Part shown: piece by piece, positions 33,101 to 38,500 of the stretch | Numbering within the stretch: the first letter of the stretch is position 1 | Layout: the number at the start of each line of letters is the position of its first letter | Assembly (NCBI GenBank): GCA_029261035.1 | Contig: JAJDCD010000023.1 | Span: 1-38,500 of the forward strand | DNA: 38,500 bases | DNA from: Candidatus Omnitrophota bacterium | GTDB taxonomy: Bacteria; Omnitrophota; Omnitrophia; Omnitrophales; JACROU01 | Direction: 5' to 3' | Translations under genes and position numbers: made by a program | The notes under the pieces: generated by a model | Databases searched by the model: none | Seen by the model: the letters and a program-made list of their open reading frames with translations, nothing else | What the model was told of the DNA's origin: nothing

Positions 33101-34758
33101 GAAAACCCCTCTATTAACTTTTGAACAATGAGTCCGATGTTTGGGGTTGGAGTCTTAAATGTTTGGGCAATTTCTCCCATGCTAGAACCCGTAGTTGTTA
33201 AATCTGTTTTCGCCAACTCTGCTAATAAAGAATCCCTGAAAGAGTCTGGATTTGACTTGATGGGCTTAAGAGCGGAAGGGAACCGGATCGTAGATTTATT
33301 TTCTAAGGGGGCCTTAAAGTGGAGTTTAAGCACGTTATCTTCTAAAGGAACTCGGTGGTCATGAGCGTGAGCCCATTGAGGGCTCCATTGGGAAGAAGAT
33401 ATATTGTATTGATTTAAGAAGTGCTTGATATGTAGCGTATGAAACCCGCCGGAGATAAGGATAGCCTTTTTTAACCCATTTTCCTTCATATAACTCACTA
33501 GGTTTTGTCCCATTATGAAACTACGTAATTCTGCAAAAGAATAAAAATTGTGCGCATTGATGAGGATGGGCTCGAGTTTATTTAAAAGGGTTAGGACTTG
33601 GGTTTCTTTAGAGGGTAGTAAAGATAGGTCTGAGATTAATTTTGCCAACGAATGTTTTTGTTCCAGAGAATGTAGCAAATCTTTTTCTTGAGCTGTTAGT
33701 TCTCCAAGGCACATTTTTCTTGTTAAATGGAGTTGCCACTTTAAATAAGTGTAGATTTTCTGTTCTTTATTTTGGGCGAGAGCAAGGTGGAGTTTCCAAA
33801 TCAAAGTTTCAATTTCGCTAAATAGAGAAGAGCTCACATTTGTTTGAAGCATGTCTGTAATTTCTTTTTTTATTTTTATTTGTGGATAAGAAGAGATATC
33901 TACCTTATGTTTCATTGCAAGTTCGTGCCATAACACAATGGGGTCTGTTTCGGTTTCTTGACGGAGGTATTTTTTTTCTAAAGGAGTTAACAGGGGTGAT
34001 AATTTTATTTTTAGTTGTTTTAACTCTTGATTCATAACAGGAATATTCATCTCTTGAAAAGAAGCCATAATTTGTCGGAGTTGAAAATAACTGTTTTCAG
34101 CTTTGATATATATCCGTTTCCAACGGATTAAAGGATCTGTTTTCTCATACCAATGGAGAAGAGTTATTTTGCCTTCAATTAGTTTTTGGTAATTATTGAG
34201 AACGGTTTTCATCGTTTTGTGGTTATTAGATTTAAAAGGCTCTGCTAAAAGGGATTCAAGCTGATTGAGTTTTCTAATGGCGTCATATTTATTCTGAAGT
34301 AATTGTTGATATTGACTTAAATTTTGAGAATAGATTTTCTTATCTTCAATACCGTAGAGAGTGAAGGGAAGGGGGCTTTGAAAATAAGCATGCTCTGCAG
34401 CTCCCAACGTCCCTTCTTTTACAAATGAATTAATTGCAGTCATGAGATTTTTTTCAGAACTAAGCTGTTTATAGGTTTCCCCGTCAATGAGGCCGGAAGC
34501 CCCTTCCATTCCAACTAGGAGGATATTTTCTTCGGAAACGAGGTTGACAATCTGTTGGGATAATTGTTCCTGAGCAGCCAAGGATGTGTGAGCATCTTCT
34601 AGAATGTAAATGGATATATCCGAAGAATAGGGTTCTGGACTATGAGGTGCTAAGGTGTTTTCTTGGGAAAACCCCTGGGGTGTGGGCCCTAAAATGAAGA
34701 TTATTGCCAAGATCAAACAGCAATATTTATCTAAGAGTACCCATGTCCGCTTTTTCAC
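30160..34758 (-). CDS. Giant secreted protein 3: TIKI/ChaN-like N-terminal domain plus unknown region
   Basis: This protein has about 1532 residues. I start at GTG 34758 because AAGGA sits just before it and the product then begins KKRTWVLLDK, a basic start before a hydrophobic signal (CCLILAIIFILG) ending near GFSQ. An ATG nine codons upstream (34785) lacks a ribosome site and would put an acidic lead before the signal. Residues about 50-460 are the shared domain: LEDAH (His about 57), GMEGASG, YGIEDKKIYSQN and SGGFHTLHI (about 438). Then comes GSSMG (about 526) and a long region without any fold I recognise, with many helices and some beta strands. KAKSLG (about 1297) precedes the C-terminal alpha/beta part. 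Unlike its neighbour it has no kinase motif. The genomic pairing with giant protein 2 suggests related work, such as envelope or extracellular functions. Confidence 0.82.
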   Translation of the reverse strand: MKKRTWVLLDKYCCLILAIIFILGPTPQGFSQENTLAPHSPEPYSSDISIYILEDAHTSLAAQEQLSQQIVNLVSEENILLVGMEGASGLIDGETYKQLSSEKNLMTAINSFVKEGTLGAAEHAYFQSPLPFTLYGIEDKKIYSQNLSQYQQLLQNKYDAIRKLNQLESLLAEPFKSNNHKTMKTVLNNYQKLIEGKITLLHWYEKTDPLIRWKRIYIKAENSYFQLRQIMASFQEMNIPVMNQELKQLKIKLSPLLTPLEKKYLRQETETDPIVLWHELAMKHKVDISSYPQIKIKKEITDMLQTNVSSSLFSEIETLIWKLHLALAQNKEQKIYTYLKWQLHLTRKMCLGELTAQEKDLLHSLEQKHSLAKLISDLSLLPSKETQVLTLLNKLEPILINAHNFYSFAELRSFIMGQNLVSYMKENGLKKAILISGGFHTLHIKHFLNQYNISSSQWSPQWAHAHDHRVPLEDNVLKLHFKAPLENKSTIRFPSALKPIKSNPDSFRDSLLAELAKTDLTTTGSSMGEIAQTFKTPTPNIGLIVQKLIEGFSPKDSIGDTVLFENMGVGEEWPINSMYTEKSTEEVLRLLIPTSYFSTLVAAQYTNLVSQMNYNKSKNVIYSDVLLFVLYELLQELSQVDMDQFEEKREQLQSTFDSNHPPYVLVENSNIVLFGVKEQQGFHFSKFRAHWQGFWGKDQKIISNLFFESLLKKFPQIFEDETLTVELSYNAGDNVSEKIRQEIKKLEGKAIILFGYQPGRTSKAGGIDVLLQDQEDEIAKSPGNKVLTFSVTTPKEKPKTLRELDEILEEVKFALGAFIAFGNNLDPALKAYQQMSSSEDASLQMLRLTERGLITQTQSAMNQILRTVAEGKQDTLNQKAVNRLLLSPASRLFNEKPGNERSDWNEALVDFVNMLIRIQNKRLEEDQKLSLLPKEKVLENNELVSTLWELFHPSSPWNIQLNISPVENEAQKIIDFKFSDMQIRKSTNELDELKESFDYVIVGPFTFISIHPFLQLTNPTNNYAVYRIHKPSTGKEEALLIEDPLERTILSAALLSNRFMLGENYPSRLRLDSGYLEVDEVDPIQEIKSLHSQILDRANTTVIHEGAKSQVSKIRRMSEEDAELFKPIRARKTPTRNSDFRNKWERRKWENRVALSIVLQTPPSSFQESSAIKNSSTNLDFWARQAVRAQQNPNASFVHNKETNEISVTFASRSGIVLSESGVKFIIEGNLSQMSFYQSQVLGFKHQGLYLLASAFSFLESDSAPEQIKYSDIYLSWRPYLAASYKKAWNSSSKAKSLGVPILETKTIPTIQTSLYLDSFLSANRFQQNRNQVSSIVGQQEGPYELLVFWSALKKGILFSDLSLLLSSIEGLSITVVDDDLSREEIINELYQRDPEGLLQKHITQKQLIIPENPKLELQLKKSASKIKPIYHKYSPSFIGVVFNDQSATGNINVSEISSRAPKAMKFVAQGELDLGVISRSVFALIKGNVEGLFNQNYQGGLGIWVLSRPTEALLNQLMARFATQIALQTSA

Positions 34759-34889
34759 TATAGTATCCTTATAAGTTAAAACCATTCAGGAAATGTACCA
34801 CAGAGAGCACCTAAACACAAACTAGATATTGGTTTACGTCTACAGTGCTAAGTCTTTTCCCAACAGTGCTTTATCTTATAGAAGTATGC

Positions 34890-34895
34890 TATACT
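34890..34895 (+). promoter_or_regulatory. Possible -10 box for the DUF2079 gene
   Basis: TATACT at 34890-34895 is a good -10 hexamer about 48 bases before the ATG at 34944, but no clear -35 stands 16-18 bp upstream. Confidence 0.35.
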
Positions 34896-34943
34896 AAATC
34901 GTTTTTTTCCATCTCAAACCTAGAATTTAGTAAGGAATTCCCT

Positions 34944-36551
34944 ATGAAGCGTGTATTAAGTGGATTTTCGCTCTACTTGAGCTTAGCTTTTTTACTATTG
35001 GCTGCGTATTTGGCTGTTGTTGGCTTCCCAGCTCCTGAGTGGTTGAACTTTGTTCATTTAAAAAACTGCCGCAAACCCTTTGAATTTTTTCTTTTATTCT
35101 ATTTGCTCTCAATTTTTATCCACCCTAACCGCGCTCAAAAGTGGGAGGGTCTTAAGACATTTCTATCAGGTAAGGCGGCTTTCGTAGGTCTTCTGCTTTT
35201 GTATTTCATTCTTTTTTTATGGCATGAGATTGCTGAATACTTGGCGATGGAAATTAATTTTATTCCATTTGGGTTTTACGATTATATGTTGTACTACTTT
35301 CCACAAGGGAAAATTAATTACACAGGTTTTCTTCATGGGTTTTACCATATTAACAATGTGTTATATCTGTTAATGCCTGTTTGGTTGTTATTTCAATCCA
35401 GCCTTGTTCTTATTGTTGCGTATCCGTTATTGATTGTGTTGGCGGGAGTGCCTCTTTATGCATTAGCAAAACATTATTTTCAAAAAAGTTTCATTCCTAT
35501 TCTTATTGTATTTCTCTTTTTTAATTTTCGGTACCTTCAAAATATGTTGCATATGAATTTCACGGTTGAGATTTTTTACCCGCTCTTTTTCTTTTCTTTA
35601 GTTTATTTCGCTGTCTCTGTGCGCTGGTTTTGGTATTTCTTATTTTTGTTTTTGTCGCTTTCGATTAAAGAAGATGCACCTTTTTATTTGTGTTCGTTTG
35701 GTTTCTTAATGCTGTTTATGAAAGGGAAGCGTATTCCAGGTTTGTTGACGATTGTTCTTTCGGGGGCTTATTTTTATTGGATTAATCATGTTTTTGTTGT
35801 TTGGACCGACAGCGATATTTTCACAGCGGTTTCCAGAAATTTTAAAGAGTATGGATCTTCTTCTTTTGATATCTTGAAGTATGGGGCTACTCATATTCCG
35901 GAAATGGTTCAGCAGTTTTTAGGGACAGAAGATGCTTGGAAGACGTTGTCCAAGGCATTAAGACGGTTTTTGTTTATTCCATTGTTGTCGCCCTGGTTTT
36001 TAGCCGCCTTAGGGGCTTTGTTTCCTTTGTTTGTTCGAGGGGGAGAAAATTTTTTACAGTTACGTTTTCAATATGCGGCACCGTTTATTGGGTTTTTATT
36101 TCCTGCATTTATAGATGGGTTGAGACGGTTTGCGGGGTGGCTGGATAAAAGACAGTTCTCTAAAGAGAATGTTTTGTCCGTACTTTTAATCATTTTGCTT
36201 TTTATGAATGGGGGAAATTATCGTGTTCCTTCTTGGGATGTTGAGGACGTGAAAACAATTCGAATGGCGCGGGAGATTCCGGAAGGGAAGACGGTGGTTA
36301 CGCATGGGCATTTGTTGCCTTATATTGGGTATCGGGATCCAAATTTCTTTTTTCAAGAACCTCTTGAAGCAGAGACGCATCCATTGCATTCCGTTTATGA
36401 AAATGCAGATGTTTATTTGATTGCTAAAAATGTGAATCCTTATCCGATGTCGGAGGGTTTTGTTGAGAAGAAGATTGGGAAGTTTATGGATAGGGAGGAT
36501 TATGTTTTGGAGTATGAGGATGGGGTGCGGTATTTGTTTGTTAAGAAGTGA
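34944..36551 (+). CDS. DUF2079-family polytopic membrane protein
   Basis: This 535-residue inner-membrane protein has about ten hydrophobic spans (for example LSLAFLLLAAYLAVVGF, AAFVGLLLLYFILFLWHEI, LVLIVAYPLLIVLAGVPLYALA, FIPILIVFLFFNF, YPLFFFSLVYFAVSV, WYFLFLFLSL). The motif LSLSIKEDAPFYL matches the conserved KED segment of DUF2079, a family related to GT-C-type membrane glycosyltransferases. A soluble tail (about residues 420-535) follows the last span. A sugar- or lipid-linked transfer role is plausible but not shown. I start at ATG 34944 with TAAGGA upstream, giving a basic MKRVLSG lead before the first span. A longer in-frame ORF from 34845 would run through the promoter-like TATACT. 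The donor and acceptor are unknown. Confidence 0.75.
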   Translation: MKRVLSGFSLYLSLAFLLLAAYLAVVGFPAPEWLNFVHLKNCRKPFEFFLLFYLLSIFIHPNRAQKWEGLKTFLSGKAAFVGLLLLYFILFLWHEIAEYLAMEINFIPFGFYDYMLYYFPQGKINYTGFLHGFYHINNVLYLLMPVWLLFQSSLVLIVAYPLLIVLAGVPLYALAKHYFQKSFIPILIVFLFFNFRYLQNMLHMNFTVEIFYPLFFFSLVYFAVSVRWFWYFLFLFLSLSIKEDAPFYLCSFGFLMLFMKGKRIPGLLTIVLSGAYFYWINHVFVVWTDSDIFTAVSRNFKEYGSSSFDILKYGATHIPEMVQQFLGTEDAWKTLSKALRRFLFIPLLSPWFLAALGALFPLFVRGGENFLQLRFQYAAPFIGFLFPAFIDGLRRFAGWLDKRQFSKENVLSVLLIILLFMNGGNYRVPSWDVEDVKTIRMAREIPEGKTVVTHGHLLPYIGYRDPNFFFQEPLEAETHPLHSVYENADVYLIAKNVNPYPMSEGFVEKKIGKFMDREDYVLEYEDGVRYLFVKK

Positions 36552-36571
36552 GTTGGGTTGATGCCCAGGGA

Positions 36572-36611
36572 ATGTTCTTCGGTGCTCAGACAGCATTGAC
36601 CCGAAGGGTCA
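36572..36611 (+). repeat. Partial three-hairpin element (fragment D')
   Basis: GGTGCTCAGACAGC (36581-36594) matches the constant left strand. It is followed by an inner hairpin TGACCC-GAA-GGGTCA (36597-36611), unlike the GCCC/GGGC of other copies, then AGCAACGC, which resembles the right strand. The outer arms are not complementary, so this looks like a decayed or partial copy. Confidence 0.5.
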
Positions 36612-36665
36612 TAGCAACGCTTCGTGCCTGCCTGCCGTTAGGTAGGGCGGTGAAAGTGGTTGGGC

Positions 36666-36929
36666 GACCTTATCATTCTCCCGGCGCTCAAACATGCTCG
36701 GCCTTTGGCCTGCGCAACTCGCGGCGGGAGAATGCTAAGGTCTCTTAAGTTATTACTTTGTGGGGGAGTTAGAGGGGTTGGCAAAAGAAGTGCATCGAGC
36801 ACTTATTTTGCCTTGGTTTAATGTGTTTCGTTATTTTATTAATAACGAAACGCTTGTTAGTTGTTAGCGGTTTTTGGTGATTCAGGGATAAAGGCGTTTA
36901 GGGCAATGAGGGGTTGATTTAGGATTTAT
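36666..36929 (+). repeat. Three-hairpin intergenic element, copy D (diverged stems)
   Basis: Hairpin I arms 36666-36682 (GACCTTATCATTCTCCC) and 36726-36742 (GGGAGAATGCTAAGGTC) differ from copies A-C in most outer positions yet still pair, with one mismatch. Its inner hairpin is GGCC-TTT-GGCC instead of GCCC/GGGC. Hairpin II, 36780-36812, is a 14-bp stem with one mismatch and a new sequence, still with loop ATCGA. Hairpin III, 36825-36851, is GTTTCGTTATT with exact complement. The tail CAGGGATAAAGGCGTTT is at 36883-36899 and TTGATTTAGGATTTA at 36914-36928. It lies upstream of the ferredoxin gene. Confidence 0.9.
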
Positions 36930-36950
36930 TTTTTATCTCCTTCATATTTT

Positions 36951-36959
36951 TGTTATAAT
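36951..36959 (+). promoter_or_regulatory. Extended -10 promoter of the ferredoxin-mqn gene pair
   Basis: TGTTATAAT is identical to the ppc extended -10 box, again without a clear -35. Here the ATG is 24 bases downstream and has its own AAAGGGA ribosome site. Confidence 0.6.
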
Positions 36960-36982
36960 CCTTTGCTTCGAAAGGGATCAAA

Positions 36983-37318
36983 ATGGATTTAGTTAGTGTT
37001 ATACAAAAAGCTCCTCGTAAAAAGGAGCCGCCTCGGGTGGCTGTTATTGACCAGAGTGGTTGTACGGGTTGTGAGGCTTGCATACAATTCTGTCCTGTAG
37101 ATTGTATCGAGATCTCTCCGGGCCCTGATTTTCCTGATATGGGGAAGCTGGTTGAGGTGGATCTTACGCGTTGTATTGGTTGTCAGTTGTGTGCTAAGAA
37201 TTGCCCTTGGGATACGATTCCTATGATTAAATATGCTGAGGCAGAAACTGTTGCTAAGGAAACAACCCTTCGTTCTGTATGTTTTCCAGACGTTATTAAG
37301 CCAGATGCATCCTCTTAA
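36983..37318 (+). CDS. Ferredoxin with two [4Fe-4S] clusters
   Basis: This 111-residue soluble electron carrier has two classical cluster motifs: CTGCEACIQFCP (Cys27, 30, 33, 37) and CIGCQLCAKNCP (Cys64, 67, 70, 74). By bacterial-type 2x[4Fe-4S] ferredoxin rules, each cluster takes three cysteines from one motif and the last from the other. About 20 basic residues precede the fold, and a roughly 35-residue tail without cluster motifs follows. AAAGGGA precedes the ATG. The mqnA/mqnD-like gene follows 30 bp downstream, so the two are probably co-transcribed; this ferredoxin could supply electrons to a radical-SAM step of menaquinone synthesis, which is inference. Confidence 0.9.
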   Translation: MDLVSVIQKAPRKKEPPRVAVIDQSGCTGCEACIQFCPVDCIEISPGPDFPDMGKLVEVDLTRCIGCQLCAKNCPWDTIPMIKYAEAETVAKETTLRSVCFPDVIKPDASS

Positions 37319-37348
37319 TTTTTATACTTATTTTTAAGGAGTACTTCA

Positions 37349-38227
37349 ATGTCAGTTCAAATGTTAAAGTCTAAGAAAAAGAAAACTGCTCAACAATTGA
37401 TTCGTGTGGGTCATTCCCCTGATGCGGATGATGCATTTATGTTTTATGGAATTAAATATGGGAATGTAAATACCCACGGTTTAAAATTGGTCGATGTGAT
37501 TGAGGAAATTGAACTGTTGAATCAAAGAGCGCTTCGTTGCGAACTTGAAGTGACTGCAATTTCAGTACATGCCTTTTCTTTTCTTGCGGATTTTTATGAC
37601 ATTATGAGTTGTGGTGTCAGTATGGGGGATGGTTATGGGCCTCGTTTGGTGTGCCGTAAGAAGGCTAAGTTTAAAAGTTTAAAGGGGAAGGTTGTTGCGG
37701 TTCCAGGGCGCTTCACAACCGCTTATCTTCTACTGAAACTTTGGGGCAAGGGTGATGGAGAGATTCGTTTTCTTCCCTTTGATAAAATTGTTCCTGCAGT
37801 TCAAAAAGGGGAAGTAGATTACGGTTTAGTGATTCACGAAGGACAAATTCTTTTTGAAGAGTATGGTCTTAAAAGTATTGTTGATTTAGGAACTTGGTGG
37901 ATGGAAAAAACAAAATTACCTGTTCCTTTAGGTATTGATGTTGTTCGAAAAGATTTAGGAGCACCTCTGCAAAAGAAAGTTACAAAAATTCTTCATTCCA
38001 GCATTGAGTATGGATTGAAGAATCGTGACAAAGCCATTAAGTATGCATTGAAATACGGCCGGGGTATGGACGTGGGGACTGCAGATCAATTTGTCGGCAT
38101 GTATGTCAATAATTGGACTCGAGACTTAGGCCCCAAAGGAAAAAAGGCTATTACCGAAGTCCTAAGCAGAGCGGCCAAAGCCAATCTCATCCCAAAAGTG
38201 AACTTCAAAATCATACAAGCGAAATAG
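37349..38227 (+). CDS. MqnA/MqnD-family protein (futalosine-pathway menaquinone synthesis)
   Basis: This 292-residue protein has the periplasmic-binding-protein-like fold of the MqnA/MqnD family. MqnD makes 1,4-dihydroxy-6-naphthoate and MqnA dehydrates chorismate. Motifs fitting the family are VGHSPDADDAFMFYGI (about 19-34, the substrate-binding SP..DD.F segment), TAISVHAFSFLADFYDIMSCGVSMGDGYGPRLV with the conserved His and the GxGYGP loop, VAVPGRFTTAYLLLKL, and DYGLVIHEGQ. The SVHAF and VIHEGQ patterns favour MqnD over MqnA. There is no signal peptide, which argues against a transporter binding protein. No other mqn gene is visible, so the pathway assignment is inferred. AAGGAG precedes ATG 37349. 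The stop codon lies inside the left arm of the hairpin at 38221-38278. Confidence 0.78.
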   Translation: MSVQMLKSKKKKTAQQLIRVGHSPDADDAFMFYGIKYGNVNTHGLKLVDVIEEIELLNQRALRCELEVTAISVHAFSFLADFYDIMSCGVSMGDGYGPRLVCRKKAKFKSLKGKVVAVPGRFTTAYLLLKLWGKGDGEIRFLPFDKIVPAVQKGEVDYGLVIHEGQILFEEYGLKSIVDLGTWWMEKTKLPVPLGIDVVRKDLGAPLQKKVTKILHSSIEYGLKNRDKAIKYALKYGRGMDVGTADQFVGMYVNNWTRDLGPKGKKAITEVLSRAAKANLIPKVNFKIIQAK

Positions 38228-38278
38228 TGACTGTCACCAGGCTGCGTACCCGCAGGCCATGGTGACTGTCACTATTTC
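38221..38278. repeat. REP-like hairpin with GTGACTGTCAC arms, overlapping the mqn stop codon
   Basis: GAAATAGTGACTGTCACC (38221-38238) pairs with GGTGACTGTCACTATTTC (38261-38278), except for one central T-T mismatch. Inside, GGCTGCG and CGCAGGCC form a second stem. The arm core GTGACTGTCAC is the same as in the hairpin at 12770. It may also end the ferredoxin-mqn transcript. Confidence 0.6.
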
Positions 38279-38305
38279 ATATTTTGCCGTGAAGCACTCA
38301 ACAGC

Positions 38306-38425
38306 CTGTCATCCCAGGTCTTTTAGTTGTCATTGCGAGGCAATAGCAATGGAGCCGTGGCAATCTCGGGAAACAGTGACAGTCACTGTTGAAGGTAGGC
38401 ATAGTGGAGCCGAAGCAATCTCATG
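38306..38425. repeat. GTCATTGCGAGG-type intergenic repeat split by an AACAGTGACAGTCACTGTT palindrome
   Basis: GTCATTGCGAGGCAATAGC (38331-38349), GGAGCCGTGGCAATCTC (38351-38367) and a second GGAGCCGAAGCAATCTC (38406-38422) are halves of a common intergenic repeat. Between them the 19-bp palindrome AACAGTGACAGTCACTGTT lies at 38372-38390, another form of the GTGAC...GTCAC core. The remaining bases to 38500 are AT-rich with a TTGACA at 38476-38481 whose -10 would be beyond the window. Confidence 0.55.
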
Positions 38426-38500
38426 AAGGCAACTTAACATAATATAAATAAACAACTTATGTTAAAAATATCGATTTGACATACCCTATTCTAGCTGTTA

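Noticed and set aside
34759-34785. ATG start of giant protein 3 at 34785
   Set aside because: It has no ribosome site; the GTG at 34758 has AAGGA upstream and gives a textbook signal peptide.
38476-38500. Promoter at the right edge
   Set aside because: TTGACA is present at 38476-38481, but its -10 would lie past the window, so it cannot be supported.

Overview
The window is about 38.5 kb of AT-rich bacterial DNA (GC roughly 40% by eye). It has 19 confident protein genes, no rRNA, tRNA or CRISPR array that I can find, and an unusually large load of structured intergenic repeats. Three very long secreted multidomain proteins (1568, 3398 and about 1532 residues), a split two-subunit transketolase, tandem eukaryotic-like kinases and many DUF-type genes suggest an uncultured lineage such as Candidatus Omnitrophota (PVC-related). 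That placement is inferred from protein style; no marker gene proves it.

Layout. 1-6.6 kb: queD (+), a flavin-reductase-like gene (-), ppc (+), a PP-loop thiouridylase-like gene (+) and arsC (-), separated by copies of a three-hairpin intergenic element. 6.7-11.5 kb: giant secreted protein 1 (+). 11.5-15.4 kb: a DUF4438 gene, a DUF309 gene, a TANGO2/NRDE-like gene and glgC, all +. 15.4-19.7 kb, all -: a JAMM peptidase, ilvD and the transketolase C and N subunits. 19.8-34.8 kb, both -: giant protein 2 with five Ser/Thr kinase domains, and giant protein 3 upstream of it. 34.9-38.2 kb, +: a DUF2079 membrane protein, a 2x[4Fe-4S] ferredoxin and an MqnA/MqnD-family protein, followed by repeats.

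How genes relate. The metabolic genes are ordinary housekeeping functions: PEP carboxylation, glycogen precursor synthesis, branched-chain amino acids, non-oxidative pentose phosphate, possible futalosine-route menaquinone synthesis, tRNA modification and arsenate reduction. The three giant proteins form a family. Each has an export signal and then a homologous ~400-residue domain with two histidine motifs (xDxH near the start, GGFH near the end), resembling the TIKI/TraB/ChaN superfamily. Each then carries a different C-terminal cargo. A short motif, consensus A-x-S-L-G, recurs at their domain junctions.

Two candidates for undescribed biology stand out. (1) A ~265-bp intergenic element occurs in five recognisable copies plus fragments. 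It has three hairpins whose stems change sequence between copies while staying complementary, around fixed loops. This is strong covariation within one genome. (2) The giant-protein family includes an apparently exported protein with five kinase domains that all keep the core catalytic residues, with the A-x-S-L-G motif as a possible processing or domain-boundary mark.
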